A stretch of DNA of 64,000 nucleotides from Sulfurovum lithotrophicum (GCF_000987835.1 NZ_CP011308.1:1302001-1366000); one strand, 5' to 3'. Shown: positions 16,870-27,966, numbered from the stretch's first letter. Numbers and translations are program-made. The notes: generated by a model not told the origin, from the sequence alone.

Positions 16870-18459
16870 TTACAACTGAGGGCCGGCAGAGGCAAAGTTA
16901 AATTCGCCGCCTTTGTCATCATAACGGTGGAAATTCTCCTGGAACATTTTAGCAAGTTTTGCCAGTGAAGCATCGTATTCTGCTTTGTCTGTCCAGGTAT
17001 TTCTCGGGTTGAGCACTTCAGTATCTACTCCCTCAAGTGTTTTGGGAATGGCAAGGTTGAAAGTGTCGAGTGTATCAAACTCACTCTCTAAAATAGCCCC
17101 ACTTAAAATACCATTGATACACGCTCTGGTATTTTTGATGCTCATACGTTTACCCACACCGTATGCTCCACCGGTCCAACCTGTATTGACCAGATAAACG
17201 TTCACACCGTGTTCATCGATCTTCTCACCCAGTAGTTTGGCATAGACTGTCGGGTGAAGTGGGAGGAAAGCTTCACCAAAACAGGCAGAGAAAGTCGCTA
17301 CCGGTTCTGTGATCCCTCTTTCCGTTCCTGCTACTTTTGCGGTATATCCGCTCAGGAAGTAGTACATTGCCTGTTCTTTTGTCAATTTGGAGACTGGAGG
17401 CAGTACACCGAATGCATCGGCTGAGAGGAAGATAATGTTTTTGGGGTGGCCCGACTGAAGGTCTTCTTTATGGTTTTCAATATGCTCTATAGGGTAGGAA
17501 ACACGCGTATTCTCCGTTTTTGAATCGTTTGTATAGTCTACGTTCCCCGTCTCATCGGCCACGACATTCTCAAGCAATGCATCTTTGACGATGGCACCAT
17601 GGATCTCCGGTTCGCTTTTAGGGTCGAGGTTGATTACTTTGGCATAACATCCGCCTTCGAAGTTGAAAACACCGTTATCATCCCAACCGTGTTCATCGTC
17701 CCCGATCAATGCACGGTTTGGATCAGTCGAAAGTGTTGTTTTGCCTGTACCTGAAAGTCCGAAGAAGAGACATACATCACCCTCTTTGCCGACATTCGCG
17801 GAACAATGCATGGAGAGTTTACCCTCAAGCGGCAGCCAGTAGTTCATCATGGAGAAGATACCTTTTTTCATCTCTCCACCGTACCATGTTCCTCCGATAA
17901 TCGAAACATTGTCTTCGATATTGAATACAACGAATACATCAGAATTGAGCCCGTGTTCTTTGTATTTTTCATCGACTGCTTTACAAGCATTGTAGACTGT
18001 GAAATCCGGTTCGAACGTTTCAAGTTCCTCTTCGGTAGGACGAATGAACATATTCTTGACAAAATGTGCCTGCCATGCAACCTCTGTAATGAATCTGATG
18101 GAGCGTCTGCTAGCTTTGCTGGCGCCCGTATAAACGTCCATCACATAGATATTTTTACCTGAAAGTTGATCTTTTGTAAGATCAAACAGCTCTTCATAGA
18201 TCTCTTTTTTGATAGGCCTGTTCACGTCCCCCCATGCAATGTGCTTATTTGAAGGCGGTTGATCAACAAAATATTTGTCTTTGGGACTTCTTCCTGTAAA
18301 AATCCCCGTATCACACATCGCTGTACCTGTGGTAGAGATCTTACACTCTCCCTGGTTTATTTCGTGTGCTTGCAACTCGTCATAACTCAAATTGTAATAC
18401 ACTTCTCCGATATTTTTCAATCCGAGCTTGTCAAGTCCGTTGGGCGTTCTGGTACTCAT
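16870..18459 (-). CDS. pckA: Phosphoenolpyruvate carboxykinase (ATP)
   Basis: 529 aa from the ATG at 18457-18459, which has a strong ribosome site (AGAGGAT); a longer frame to 18510 lacks one. Family signatures are clear: TGRSPKDKY near residue 55, the PEPCK-specific loop [14 protein letters not shown], the kinase-1a P-loop [12 protein letters not shown], kinase-2 IGDDEHGW, and NTGWTGG. It interconverts oxaloacetate + ATP and PEP + CO2 + ADP. It lies downstream of oadGAB, so a C3/C4 node is encoded together. This ATP-dependent class is standard in bacteria. Confidence 0.95.
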   Translation of the reverse strand: MSTRTPNGLDKLGLKNIGEVYYNLSYDELQAHEINQGECKISTTGTAMCDTGIFTGRSPKDKYFVDQPPSNKHIAWGDVNRPIKKEIYEELFDLTKDQLSGKNIYVMDVYTGASKASRRSIRFITEVAWQAHFVKNMFIRPTEEELETFEPDFTVYNACKAVDEKYKEHGLNSDVFVVFNIEDNVSIIGGTWYGGEMKKGIFSMMNYWLPLEGKLSMHCSANVGKEGDVCLFFGLSGTGKTTLSTDPNRALIGDDEHGWDDNGVFNFEGGCYAKVINLDPKSEPEIHGAIVKDALLENVVADETGNVDYTNDSKTENTRVSYPIEHIENHKEDLQSGHPKNIIFLSADAFGVLPPVSKLTKEQAMYYFLSGYTAKVAGTERGITEPVATFSACFGEAFLPLHPTVYAKLLGEKIDEHGVNVYLVNTGWTGGAYGVGKRMSIKNTRACINGILSGAILESEFDTLDTFNLAIPKTLEGVDTEVLNPRNTWTDKAEYDASLAKLAKMFQENFHRYDDKGGEFNFASAGPQL

Positions 18460-18592
18460 AGTATCCTCTTTGTATAATTTTGTAAGGCAGTATGGATCTA
18501 TCCACTGCATGTCTCAAATAAAAACTTTTTCCAAAGTTTTTATCAGAAACTGCAAACCGAAACCCTTCAATGAGGATTCCGGATCGTTCATC

Positions 18593-19942
18593 TTATTTGA
18601 AGATAGAGAGCAGCACCCCTGCTGCAACTGCTGAACCGATAACACCTGCAACATTCGGCCCCATGGCATGCATGAGCAGAATATTACCCGGTTTTTCTTC
18701 AGAACCGACCTTGCTTGAAACCCTTGCAGCCATCGGAACAGCCGAAACTCCGGCAGAACCGATAAGCGGGTTGATAGGCTCTTTGGAGAACTTGTTCATC
18801 GTTTTTGCCATCAATACCCCGGCAGCCGTGCCGGCAGCAAAGGCAAGAAGACCAATGACCATGATCCCTAGGGTCTCGGCAACAAGGAACTTGTCCGCCT
18901 GTAGCGTCATACCGACACCGAAACCAAGGAAGATGGTCACAATGTTGATCAGCGAGTTCTGCATTTCATTGGAAAGTCTGTCTACCACACCGGACTCTTT
19001 GGCAAAGTTACCGAAGGCAAATGCACCCATCAGTGGAGCCGCATCGGGAAGGACCAAAGCGATCATCATGATCACTACAACAGGGAATACCAGCTTTTCA
19101 AGTCTGTTGACTTTTCTTGTTGTTTTCATAACGATTTTACGTTCTTCAGGTGTGGTCAATGCTCTCATTATCGGAGGCTGTATGACCGGTACAAGGGCCA
19201 TATAAGAGTAGGCTGCTACCGCGATCGCACCCAGCATTTCCGGTGCCAGGGCAGACGCAATGAAGATCGATGTCGGGCCATCGGCACCACCGATGATCGA
19301 GATCGCTGCTGACTGTTTAAGCGTAAAGTCTACCATGCCCGTATACTGTGAAAGTGCCGCTGCACCGACCAGTGAACCAAAGATACCAAACTGCGCCGCA
19401 CCGCCGAGCAGTGCCGTTTTTGGATTTGCAAGCAGCGGGCCGAAATCGGTCATAGCACCGACACCCATAAAGATAAGCAACGGGAAGAATTCATTGGCAA
19501 TACCCATGTTGTAGATGATTCCCAGCATACCGTGGGGACCGGTCATATTGGCGATAGGAATGTTGGCCAAAAGCCCTCCGAAGGCAATAGGAAGCAGAAG
19601 AAGCGGCTCAAACCCCTTGGCAATAGCTAAATAGAAAAGAATGAATATGATAATGAACATGATCACACGCCCCCAACTCTGTGCGAAGGTGGACATTTCT
19701 ACCCCCTGACCATTCTTCACACCCTCTTTAGGGTTCAAGATCGCGTCAAGTCCTGTAGTATGAAAAAAGCTGACGATCAACTGCCCGACACTTTTTTCCT
19801 TATAGGTAGCTTTCTCTTCGGCTATCAACTGTTCCTGTGTTTTGAAATGATGCGCACCGGCTTCATGCTCACTCGCTGTTGCTGCATTTGTCAGAAAGGC
19901 AAATGCAAAAAGCACTGAGAGTAAAAGATGTTTGATCTTCAT
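18593..19942 (-). CDS. oadB: Oxaloacetate decarboxylase beta subunit (Na+-translocating)
   Basis: 449 aa, polytopic. After an N-terminal signal-like segment it has the conserved blocks of the family: [18 protein letters not shown], the key helix [20 protein letters not shown] (with the Asp used in sodium transport), and [16 protein letters not shown]. The beta subunit decarboxylates carboxybiotin on OadA and couples this to sodium export. It starts 2 bp after the oadA stop. It is slightly longer than many homologues because of the N-terminal extension (residues 1-80). Confidence 0.92.
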   Translation of the reverse strand: MKIKHLLLSVLFAFAFLTNAATASEHEAGAHHFKTQEQLIAEEKATYKEKSVGQLIVSFFHTTGLDAILNPKEGVKNGQGVEMSTFAQSWGRVIMFIIIFILFYLAIAKGFEPLLLLPIAFGGLLANIPIANMTGPHGMLGIIYNMGIANEFFPLLIFMGVGAMTDFGPLLANPKTALLGGAAQFGIFGSLVGAAALSQYTGMVDFTLKQSAAISIIGGADGPTSIFIASALAPEMLGAIAVAAYSYMALVPVIQPPIMRALTTPEERKIVMKTTRKVNRLEKLVFPVVVIMMIALVLPDAAPLMGAFAFGNFAKESGVVDRLSNEMQNSLINIVTIFLGFGVGMTLQADKFLVAETLGIMVIGLLAFAAGTAAGVLMAKTMNKFSKEPINPLIGSAGVSAVPMAARVSSKVGSEEKPGNILLMHAMGPNVAGVIGSAVAAGVLLSIFK

Positions 19943-19944
19943 AA

Positions 19945-21732
19945 CTACTCCATTGTTGCAAGAAGCTGTCCGTCTGTAACAGCATCATTGACATTCACAT
20001 TGATCGATGCGATCTTTCCTGCCTGAGGTGCCGCAATATCGATCTCCATTTTCATCGCTTCAAGGATCATGATCACATCACCCTCTGCTACGGTATCACC
20101 CGGGTTCTTCAGGATCTTCCAGACATTACCCGGTGTCTGCGAATGGATTTCTACTGAACCTACACCATTGGCCGGAGTCGGAGCTGCCGCTGCCGGAGCC
20201 GTTGCCGGTACCGCTTCGGAGATCTGTATATCCGCATCACCCTCTGCTACCTGAACACTGTACTTCTTGCCGTCTACCACTACTGTATAATTTCCTGCCA
20301 TTTCTGCTTCTCCACTGTTGTTTTCTTTACCTTTTCTTACCATGAGAGGACTTTCGCCTTTCAGGAACGCAATACCCTTCTGATCACATGCACCCGCGAT
20401 GAAGATATTCTCTTCAGTCGTTTCAAGTCCTTCATCTTCAAGTACTTTCTTCCAGTGTGCAATGGATTTTGTCTCATCTCTGTCTGCAATATCAAGAGGA
20501 TTTTCCGTTGTAGGATCGAGCTTCAGCTTCTGTGCCGCCAGCTCCATGATCTCCTTGTCCGGCTCTACCGGTGTCTTGCCAAAGTAACCGAGGACCATAC
20601 GGCCGTATCCCGGAGCAATCTGCTTCCATGGGCCGAACATAACATTCGCATATGCCTGCTGCCAGTAGAACTGGCTGACAGGTGTGACCGAAGTTCCAAA
20701 ACCACCGCGTTCAACGACCTCTTTCATCGCTTTGATGACTTCATCGAATTTGTCAAGATCGCCATTGTCTCTCATCATCTGAGTATTGGCAGTCAATGCG
20801 CCTCCAGGCATTGGAGAGAATGGTATGAGTGGAGAAACCTGTGTCGCTTCCGGCGGGATCATGTAGTCAGCCAGGCATTCTTTGAGTCTCTCTTCGTACT
20901 TCAGTACTTTGTCGAGTTGAAGGTCACCCAGGTTGTAGTTTGTTCCCTTGGTGGCATGAAGCATTGTAAGGATGTCCGGCTGGGCAGTACCGCCGCTTAC
21001 CGGTGATGCCGCCATATCGATACCGTTGGCACCGGCTTCAAGCGCTGCAAGGTAAGAAGCAACCGAAACACCTGCTGTTTCATGCGTGTGCAGTCTGAGA
21101 TGTACACTTTCTCCCAGAAGTTTTCGTGCCATTTCGATCGTCTCATAGACTTTATGAGGATTAGCCGTTCCCGAAGCATCCTTGAAACAGACAGAATCAA
21201 ACTCGATACCGCTGTCGAGGATATTACGGAGTGTTTTTTCATAAAAAGGTACATCATGTGCCCCCTTGCATCCCGGAGGAAGGTCCATCATGGTCACAAC
21301 GACTTCATGGTTCATACCGTGCTTTTTAATGCACTGTGCGGAATACTCAAGATTATGCACATCATTAAGCGCATCGAAGTTCCTTACCGTTGATGTACCG
21401 TGCTTTGCAAACATCTTTGCAAAAAGGTCTATCATCTCACGGCTGCCCGTATCGAGCATTACGGTGTTGATACCGCGTGAAAGTACCTGAAGATTCGCAT
21501 CGGGACCCACGATCTCCCTGAAACCGTCCATCATTTTGAAGGCATCTTCCTGAAGATAGAAATAGAGTGACTGGAAACGCGCCCCGCCACCGAATTCAAA
21601 GTGTGTTATACCCGCTTTTTTTGCTGCTTCAACCGCCGGGAAGAAGTCATCCATAAGTACACGACCTCCAAAGACGGATTGAAAACCGTCTCTGAATGTT
21701 GTGTCCATTACATCAATATATTTTTTAGCCAT
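19945..21732 (-). CDS. oadA: Oxaloacetate decarboxylase alpha subunit (biotin carboxyltransferase)
   Basis: 595 aa. The N-terminal HMGL-like carboxyltransferase barrel has [10 protein letters not shown], the catalytic Lys in [11 protein letters not shown] and the metal-binding HTHETAG. The PYC/OADA conserved domain occupies the middle. An Ala/Pro-rich hinge near residue 515 ([12 protein letters not shown]) leads to the C-terminal biotinyl domain with ILEAMKMEI, whose Lys is biotinylated. It transfers the carboxyl group of oxaloacetate to biotin. First-pass alternatives (pyruvate carboxylase subunit B) are excluded by the neighbouring oadB and oadG. It lies 37 bp downstream of oadG. Confidence 0.93.
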   Translation of the reverse strand: MAKKYIDVMDTTFRDGFQSVFGGRVLMDDFFPAVEAAKKAGITHFEFGGGARFQSLYFYLQEDAFKMMDGFREIVGPDANLQVLSRGINTVMLDTGSREMIDLFAKMFAKHGTSTVRNFDALNDVHNLEYSAQCIKKHGMNHEVVVTMMDLPPGCKGAHDVPFYEKTLRNILDSGIEFDSVCFKDASGTANPHKVYETIEMARKLLGESVHLRLHTHETAGVSVASYLAALEAGANGIDMAASPVSGGTAQPDILTMLHATKGTNYNLGDLQLDKVLKYEERLKECLADYMIPPEATQVSPLIPFSPMPGGALTANTQMMRDNGDLDKFDEVIKAMKEVVERGGFGTSVTPVSQFYWQQAYANVMFGPWKQIAPGYGRMVLGYFGKTPVEPDKEIMELAAQKLKLDPTTENPLDIADRDETKSIAHWKKVLEDEGLETTEENIFIAGACDQKGIAFLKGESPLMVRKGKENNSGEAEMAGNYTVVVDGKKYSVQVAEGDADIQISEAVPATAPAAAAPTPANGVGSVEIHSQTPGNVWKILKNPGDTVAEGDVIMILEAMKMEIDIAAPQAGKIASINVNVNDAVTDGQLLATME

Positions 21733-21769
21733 TTAAACTACCTTGCTGTTATGATTGTCATCATGAGAT

Positions 21770-22006
21770 TTATTTTTTACGAAATTCCGTTACCGCTGCG
21801 ATGATGGCCGCTGTACGGCGTGCATCTTCATCACTACTGTCCTGTGTGCTTGGCATAGGAACTGCCGGCTCTTTTTCAGGAAAGTATTTGTTGATGATCT
21901 TTGCCTGAAGTTTCATGACTTGCACCAATACGATCAGGAATATAAATACGATCAACATCCCCAGGACCATGAACTTCAGACCTTCGCTTACCAAGTTTAC
22001 TTCCAT
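21770..22006 (-). CDS. oadG: Oxaloacetate decarboxylase gamma subunit
   Basis: 78 aa: one N-terminal membrane helix (LKFMVLGMLIVFIFLIVLVQ) and a short polar tail ending VTEFRKK, the usual OadG plan. The gamma subunit anchors the alpha subunit to the membrane complex. First gene of the oadGAB group, reading into oadA after 37 bp. Confidence 0.85.
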   Translation of the reverse strand: MEVNLVSEGLKFMVLGMLIVFIFLIVLVQVMKLQAKIINKYFPEKEPAVPMPSTQDSSDEDARRTAAIIAAVTEFRKK

Positions 22007-22060
22007 ATGGACACCTTTCTAACTGTGAATTACAAATTTTAAAACAGTTTTGCTTGTTAT

Positions 22061-22090
22061 TTGTTAAAAAAACCGCATATTCTGCGGTTT
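22061..22090 (-). terminator. Intrinsic terminator of the DEAD-box helicase gene
   Basis: Stem AAACCGCA/TGCGGTTT with a 5-nt loop (22070-22090), followed on the minus strand by a run of T (plus 22065-22072 is all A). It lies about 55 bp after the helicase stop, before oadG. Confidence 0.8.
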
Positions 22091-22145
22091 ATTTTATTAT
22101 TGGACCTTCTCTATGACATAAGTACACAAAATCATTCAAAAAGGT

Positions 22146-23528
22146 TTATCTTCTCTTTCGTCTGCGGTTATTGTTTTTTACCGCCTTTTTCTCCGAACTA
22201 TACTCTTGCATCATAGAATCCACAGTATTCTGGTCAAAACCTATCTGAGAACCGACATTGGGCTGCTCTTTCTCGAGAAAACAGGAGATCAGCTTTTCCA
22301 AAAGCAGCTCCCTGTCCATTTCACCAAGATACTCTATAAGGTGTTTCGCTTCCTTGTGTACAGACATATCACGAACCTGGTCTGCAAGATATTCAAGGCT
22401 TGATTCATCCAGGGCTTCTCCTCCCTGCAGTGTTGCAAGATACATATCGGCACCCACCTCTTTCTGGATACGCTGTAACTCCCTGAACTCTTCGGTAGTC
22501 ACCAGTGTGATCGCCTGCCCGCTTTTTCCCGCACGTCCCGTCCGACCGATACGATGGACATAGGACTGAGGATCAAAAGGAATATGGTAATTGAACACAT
22601 GCGTAACATCCTTAACATCCAGTCCGCGCGCTGCCACATCGGTAGCAACCATGATCTTCGTCTCACCTCTTCTGTAAGCTTTGATGACCACTTCCCTCTC
22701 CTGCTGTTCCAGGTCTCCATGCAATCCCGCTGCATTGAAACCCTGGGCTTGAAGATACTCAGTCAGTCTGTCCACTTCTCTTTTCATACGGCAGAAAATA
22801 ATGCATTTGTTCGTTTTTTCCGTCTCAAGCAGCTTGACGATCGCTTCGTCCCGCTGGTTCTCGTTGATCACATAGTAGCGCTGTTCAATGACATTGTTTG
22901 TTGTCTCTTCGTCTCCCACAACTGAAATGAATTCAGGCTGGTAGAGAATGTGGTTGGCCAACTCTTTGATAGGTTCGGGCATCGTCGCCGAAAAGAGCAG
23001 TGTCTGCCTGTTCTGAGGTATATACTCAAATATCTCCTTGATCTCGTCTAGGAATCCCATATCGAGCATTTCATCGGCTTCATCGAGTACGACGATCTCA
23101 GGATTGAGCACATCGATCTTTCCTTTACGGTAAAGGTCTTTCAACCTTCCCGGTGTGGCTACGACGATCTGCACTCCCTTGTGAATAAGCGCGATCTGAC
23201 GCCCGTACCCCACCCCACCGTAGACGGTCAGAGTTCTGATGCCCGCAAAACGTCCGAGATGGTAGAGCTCATCTGCCACCTGTGTCGCCAGTTCTCTCGT
23301 CGGAGTGATGACCAAAGCCCTTTCTATTTCGCCTTTGGCGAGCTTGTCCATCATCGGCAGGCCAAATGCGGCAGTTTTTCCCGTACCTGTATGTGCCTGT
23401 CCTACCAGGTCCTTCCCGCTCTCGATAATCGGTATTGCCATCTCCTGTATGGGACTCGGCTCCTTAAATCCTGCTATCTTCACCCCTTTTGCCAGATCGC
23501 GGTGAAAATTAAAGTGACTGAAATTCAT
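22146..23528 (-). CDS. DEAD-box ATP-dependent RNA helicase
   Basis: 460 aa. All core motifs are present in order: Q motif (GFKEPSPIQEMAIP), I AHTGTGKT, Ia PTRELA, Ib TPGR, II DEAD, III SAT, IV IIFCRMK, V ATDVAARGLD, VI HRIGRTGRAG. A short C-terminal domain with a basic end (NNRRRKRR) suits RNA binding. Members unwind RNA duplexes in ribosome assembly and mRNA decay, often in the cold. It is closest in layout to CsdA/DeaD or RhlE; I do not assign the subfamily. Confidence 0.93.
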   Translation of the reverse strand: MNFSHFNFHRDLAKGVKIAGFKEPSPIQEMAIPIIESGKDLVGQAHTGTGKTAAFGLPMMDKLAKGEIERALVITPTRELATQVADELYHLGRFAGIRTLTVYGGVGYGRQIALIHKGVQIVVATPGRLKDLYRKGKIDVLNPEIVVLDEADEMLDMGFLDEIKEIFEYIPQNRQTLLFSATMPEPIKELANHILYQPEFISVVGDEETTNNVIEQRYYVINENQRDEAIVKLLETEKTNKCIIFCRMKREVDRLTEYLQAQGFNAAGLHGDLEQQEREVVIKAYRRGETKIMVATDVAARGLDVKDVTHVFNYHIPFDPQSYVHRIGRTGRAGKSGQAITLVTTEEFRELQRIQKEVGADMYLATLQGGEALDESSLEYLADQVRDMSVHKEAKHLIEYLGEMDRELLLEKLISCFLEKEQPNVGSQIGFDQNTVDSMMQEYSSEKKAVKNNNRRRKRR

Positions 23529-23672
23529 TTTTTTCCTTCATAATGGCCAATCTCTCAACCATCAGGCAGACATTCAGGTCTACCCAACATAAAATTTGTC
23601 CAAAATAGTTTTTGAACTTAATGGAGGCTCCGGGCAGAGACTCTATAAATTCAATTGTATCAATCCGTCATA

Positions 23673-24437
23673 CTACAATATCATCAGCAAAATAATCCCA
23701 AAAATAATCCGGTAGATACCGAATGCCACAAAGGTGAAACGCTGAAGAAAAGCCAGAAAGAGTTTGATCGTCGCATAGGCCACTGCAAAGGCGACAATAA
23801 AGCCTATCATAAAAGCGCCCCAGTTGGCATTGGCAAAATCCTGATAATGCTTGAGCAGGTCATATCCGCTGACCGCCGCCATAACGGGGATGGCCAGAAG
23901 AAAGGAGAATTCCGCAGAGGTCTTTCTATCCATACCTGAGAGTAATCCTCCAATGATCGTCGCACCTGCACGACTCGTACCGGGGACGAGAGAGAATATC
24001 TGTGCAAAACCGACCCACCAGGCCTGTATCCAGCTTACTTTCTCTACATCCTTGACATGGTATTCCTGCTCCGTGTAGAAATACTCTACGATTAGAAATA
24101 CAATACCGCCGATGATGAACATCCAGGCCACAGTCTGTACATTGAAAAGTGTTTTGATCTGGTCTTTGAAGATAAAGCCTACAATGGCAAGGGGAAGAAA
24201 GGCGAAAAGCAGCTTCATCCACAAATCGATCTTTTTGAAAGTGATCTTCTCTCTGTAGATCAGCATCACGGCCAAAATAGCCGCGAACTGGATGATGACT
24301 TCATACGCTTTGGTAAGATCTGTCTCCGCAACACCGAGAAATTTCGATGCTACGATCATATGTCCTGTTGAGGAGATGGGCAGAAACTCCGTAAATCCCT
24401 CGATAATCCCAATGATTATCGCCTGGAATATATCCAT
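23673..24437 (-). CDS. uppP: Undecaprenyl-diphosphatase UppP
   Basis: 254 aa, about eight membrane segments. Signature motifs EGFTEFLPISSTGHM (residues 14-28) and PGTSRAGATIIGGLLSG carry the catalytic Glu, Ser, His and Arg. It dephosphorylates undecaprenyl pyrophosphate to recycle the carrier lipid for cell-wall and O-antigen synthesis, and gives bacitracin tolerance. No operon partner is evident. Confidence 0.93.
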   Translation of the reverse strand: MDIFQAIIIGIIEGFTEFLPISSTGHMIVASKFLGVAETDLTKAYEVIIQFAAILAVMLIYREKITFKKIDLWMKLLFAFLPLAIVGFIFKDQIKTLFNVQTVAWMFIIGGIVFLIVEYFYTEQEYHVKDVEKVSWIQAWWVGFAQIFSLVPGTSRAGATIIGGLLSGMDRKTSAEFSFLLAIPVMAAVSGYDLLKHYQDFANANWGAFMIGFIVAFAVAYATIKLFLAFLQRFTFVAFGIYRIIFGIILLMIL

Positions 24438-24457
24438 AAAAAACCTTTTATTTCCAT

Positions 24458-24517
24458 AGGGTGCTGTGTCCTCACGGCACCGATCTGTTACAGCATACTG
24501 TCAGGGGACAGCACCCT
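24458..24517. repeat. Inverted repeat of the GGGTGC..GCACCC type
   Basis: AGGGTGCTGT at 24458-24467 is matched by ACAGCACCCT at 24508-24517, with partial pairing inward (GTCC/GGGG). The right arm includes the stop codon of the ABC transporter gene. It may act as a terminator for that gene on the minus strand, but no T-run follows. Confidence 0.4.
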
Positions 24518-26279
24518 ACAGCATTTGTGAAAAATAGCTCTCATCTTTTTCCAGCAGTTCTTGCGGTGTACCGCAGTCTACAACATGTCCGTCTTCAAGT
24601 ACATAGATATATTCTGCACTTTTGATCGTACTGAGTCTGTGTGCTATCGTCATCACTGTTTTCTTTTTCAAAAAGTCCCTCAGGGCTTCAAAAAGTCTCG
24701 CTTCCGTGTGTACATCAAGTGCCGACGTAGACTCATCGAAAATGACCACACGCGGGTCACTCAGGATCATCCTCGCAATGGCTACCCGCTGGCGCTGTCC
24801 GCCGCTCAGCTTGATGCCGTCCTTGCCGACCAGTGTCTCAAGTCCTGAATCCAAATTCTCTATGACCTCACTCAACTGTGCTATCTGCAATGCTTTGTGT
24901 ACCGCTTCTTCACTGTAGGTTTTGCCCAGAGTCAGATTAAACAACATTGTATCATTAAAGAGTTTAGGATGTTGCAATATAAGATGAATATTTTCACGGA
25001 TTGTGGAAAGTTTCAGCTCATGGTTGGAAACACCACCGTAAAAGATCTCTCCCTCATCCAAAGGGTAGAATCCGACAAGTATATTGGAAAGTGTCGTCTT
25101 CCCACTCCCACTGGCGCCGACAACGGCGACTTTTGAGCCCGCTTCAATATGCATATTAATATTTTCTAATATTGGTTTATTCTGTATGTAGGAAAAGGAC
25201 AGGTTCTTCACCTCTATACCAATGGTTTCAATCCCTTCAAAGGGGTTTTTCTTCTGAACTACGACAGGTTCCTGCTCCATGTCAAATACGGTATTGATAC
25301 GCTTGCAGGCTACCTTCGCCGTTGCCAGAACATACTGGAAATTGATGATATCCTGTATGGGCGAGACCATGACCCAGAGGTAGGAGAAGATCGCCAGCAT
25401 CAGGCCCACGCTCAGGTCGCTGTAGGCTACTGCCAGGATACTCACTCCCCTGAAAACCTCATATCCTGAAAGAAAGACCAGGTAGGAGAACTTTACTGCC
25501 GCATCGCTTTTGTAACCGTAGTTGACCGAATGTTCTTTAAGTTCCCTGGCTTTGGCTTCACTTTGTTCAAAGAAATATTCCTCTTTGTTGGCCGCACGTA
25601 TCTGATGAAAGAGTTCCAGTGTTTCGGTCAATGCAGACTGAAAGAGTTCGACTGCTCTATTCTCCTCTTTTTTCAATTTTCCAATATTCCGTGAGAGTTT
25701 GACGGTAAAGAGTACCACCACGGGATTGGTCACCAGAATGAAAAGTGCAAGCTGCCAATGGATCCAGAGCAGTACTACTGCTGAAAAGATGAGTATCAGC
25801 ACAGCTATGATAAGCTTTGAGATCGTACTGCTCACAAAACCGTCTATCGTTTCCACATCCGTGACCAGTTTTGACGTGACTGCTCCTACACGCATCATCT
25901 CATATTCTTTAAGAGAAACCCGCTTAAGATGACGCAGCATTGCCTCTCTTAGTCTATAAGTAATATTTTTTGATATAGAAACGAATATCTTGGTCTGAAG
26001 TATCGACAACAGGGTACTCAGCACACGAAGAACAAGTATCACCACCAAAACAAAAAGAACATAACCCTTGGTATCCGATGTAAAGAAATGTGTCGAAATA
26101 AAGGTGATGAATCCGTGGTCTTTCTTTAAAAGCAGTTCATCGACAATGATAGGGATGAACAGAGGGATGGTCACAACCAGAAGTGCAGAAAGTATTGCAA
26201 TAATATTTCCGAATATTAACTCTCTTCTGTATGACAGAAGCTGTTTGACAATACCTTTGATACTGCATCGGGACTGCAT
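24516..26279 (-). CDS. ABC transporter, fused permease and ATPase (exporter type)
   Basis: 587 aa: six membrane helices in residues 1-320 and a nucleotide-binding domain after residue 350, with Walker A VVGASGSGKTTL, Q-loop LILQHPKLF, signature LSGGQRQRVAIAR, Walker B VVIFDESTSALD and switch His in IAHRLSTI. It works as a homo- or heterodimer; only one gene is present. The family includes lipid A/MsbA-like flippases and peptide or drug exporters, and the substrate cannot be assigned. It begins 2 bp after serB and is probably co-transcribed with it. Confidence 0.9.
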   Translation of the reverse strand: MQSRCSIKGIVKQLLSYRRELIFGNIIAILSALLVVTIPLFIPIIVDELLLKKDHGFITFISTHFFTSDTKGYVLFVLVVILVLRVLSTLLSILQTKIFVSISKNITYRLREAMLRHLKRVSLKEYEMMRVGAVTSKLVTDVETIDGFVSSTISKLIIAVLILIFSAVVLLWIHWQLALFILVTNPVVVLFTVKLSRNIGKLKKEENRAVELFQSALTETLELFHQIRAANKEEYFFEQSEAKARELKEHSVNYGYKSDAAVKFSYLVFLSGYEVFRGVSILAVAYSDLSVGLMLAIFSYLWVMVSPIQDIINFQYVLATAKVACKRINTVFDMEQEPVVVQKKNPFEGIETIGIEVKNLSFSYIQNKPILENINMHIEAGSKVAVVGASGSGKTTLSNILVGFYPLDEGEIFYGGVSNHELKLSTIRENIHLILQHPKLFNDTMLFNLTLGKTYSEEAVHKALQIAQLSEVIENLDSGLETLVGKDGIKLSGGQRQRVAIARMILSDPRVVIFDESTSALDVHTEARLFEALRDFLKKKTVMTIAHRLSTIKSAEYIYVLEDGHVVDCGTPQELLEKDESYFSQML

Positions 26280-26281
26280 TG

Positions 26282-26908
26282 TTACCCGATAATTTTCAGG
26301 ATCTCTTTGAGGTCCTTCGCATCCACACAGTGAGTCGCAGCCTCTTTGAGGACAGGCTTTGCACAGAATGCCACACGTGTGTCGGCATGGGCGAACATAC
26401 TGAGGTCATTGGCGCCGTCACCGACCACCAGTGTATCTGCTCGTCCTGCCCCGAGAAGTTTCTGCATGCGGACGATCATATCGCCTTTGGCTTCAGAGTA
26501 CATCATCTCTCCGCCTACACGTCCTGTGAGTATGCCGTTCTCGTCATGCAGGAAGTTGGAGAAGTCCGCATCGATACCGAGTCTTTCACAGGCAGGTTTG
26601 GTCGCATTTCTGAACCCTCCGGAGAAGCAGACCACGGTATAGCCTTTTTCTTTGAGCCCCCTAACCACTTCTGCCGCACCAGGCATCATGGGAAGGTCGT
26701 TACAGATCTCATCGACCCTTGACTTTTCCAGCCCTTCCAGAAGGGCCACCCTGGCGACCAGTGATTTAAAAAAATCCAGCTCTCCTGCCATCGCACGTTC
26801 CGTAATGGCAGCCACCTGCTCCTCAATCCCGAGGGGTGCAGCCAGGAAATCGATGGTCTCACCATCCATCAGCGTCGAATCAAAGTCAAATACAGCCAGT
26901 TTGGACAT
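26282..26908 (-). CDS. serB: Phosphoserine phosphatase
   Basis: 208 aa from the ATG at 26906-26908, which follows AGAGG; a GTG three bases earlier is less likely. HAD-superfamily motifs: FDFDSTLMDGE (nucleophile Asp), CFSGGF, and VGDGANDLSM, with the two lysine-bearing segments between them. It hydrolyses phosphoserine in the last step of serine synthesis. It lacks the N-terminal ACT domain found in some versions. It is followed directly by the ABC exporter gene. Confidence 0.9.
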   Translation of the reverse strand: MSKLAVFDFDSTLMDGETIDFLAAPLGIEEQVAAITERAMAGELDFFKSLVARVALLEGLEKSRVDEICNDLPMMPGAAEVVRGLKEKGYTVVCFSGGFRNATKPACERLGIDADFSNFLHDENGILTGRVGGEMMYSEAKGDMIVRMQKLLGAGRADTLVVGDGANDLSMFAHADTRVAFCAKPVLKEAATHCVDAKDLKEILKIIG

Positions 26909-26976
26909 CACATATACCTCTATGCATTATTTGGGTAGAATTATAGCCAATTAACCAAAAAACTAAAGAGTCGAAA

Positions 26977-27900
26977 ATGTTTGAAAAATTCTGTGACATC
27001 CTCTGTGGGGACAAAAACTTCATTACCGTCGAAGTCAACCCTCCACACGGGGCTTCCTTGGATAAAATACTTGAAGATATTAAAAAATATAAACTTCATG
27101 AGAAAGTGACCGGTTTCTCCTGTACAGACAACCCTCTGGCAAAGCTCAAAATGTCAGGCGTTCTCTCCGCCATCAAGCTGCAGCAGACCTTCAAAAAACC
27201 CGTTATCGCTACGATGAGTATGAGAGACAAGAACAAACTCTCTCTGCAGTCCACCCTGCTCGGGGCCAACGATTTTGACCTGCGCTGTATTCTCGCACTG
27301 ACGGGCGACCCGGCAAAGTTCTCTGACCAGCCGGAGGTCAAGGGGGTACTGGAGCGGGACTCCACCCTTCTTCTGAGCATCATCTACCATTTGAACAACG
27401 GTGTGGATTACAGCAACAAGCCGCTCAACCCGGCACCAAAGCCTATCTACCCTTTTGCCGTAAGCAACTCCTATGCACGCAACATGAAGAGCCTGCAGAA
27501 ACGCATTGTCAAAAAGCTTGACTATGGCGCAAGAGCAATCATCACCCAGCCTGTGTACGATCTGGAAAATGCCACCGAACTGCTTGAGCTTTTCGAAGAA
27601 GCTAAAACAATGAGTGTCAGAGAAACAGCCAAAGAAGCACATCTGATACTCGGCCAGTTCCCGATCGTCAGAGCCAGAACTGCCAACTTCATTGATGATA
27701 AAGTACCGGGAATCTCCGTACCAAAAGAGATCATCGATGAAATGAATCTTGCCGCTATGGACGGAGAAGCCAAAGAGCAGGAAGTAGGTTTTGCTCTTTC
27801 AAAAAGAATTTTTGATGCAATGATGAAGAAGCATGGAAAAGTACATCTGATGACGCATAACCGTTTTGATCTGTGCAGCGAACTGATTGGAGAGGTTTAA
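26977..27900 (+). CDS. metF: Methylenetetrahydrofolate reductase
   Basis: 307 aa TIM-barrel protein: VEVNPPHG near the start in the position of the family's F-PP block, ALTGDP (residues about 108-113) and ITQPVYD (about 187-193), both typical of MetF flavin and folate sites. It reduces 5,10-methylene-THF to 5-methyl-THF for methionine synthesis. Divergent from serB and on its own. The sequence is of the divergent type seen in Campylobacterota, so 0.8 rather than higher. Confidence 0.8.
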   Translation: MFEKFCDILCGDKNFITVEVNPPHGASLDKILEDIKKYKLHEKVTGFSCTDNPLAKLKMSGVLSAIKLQQTFKKPVIATMSMRDKNKLSLQSTLLGANDFDLRCILALTGDPAKFSDQPEVKGVLERDSTLLLSIIYHLNNGVDYSNKPLNPAPKPIYPFAVSNSYARNMKSLQKRIVKKLDYGARAIITQPVYDLENATELLELFEEAKTMSVRETAKEAHLILGQFPIVRARTANFIDDKVPGISVPKEIIDEMNLAAMDGEAKEQEVGFALSKRIFDAMMKKHGKVHLMTHNRFDLCSELIGEV

Positions 27901-27966
27901 AATCTTTCCCAAACCTCACTGTTTTGTCATAGTGCCGAAAAGGCAGCTTTGATCTTCAGAGAGTTT

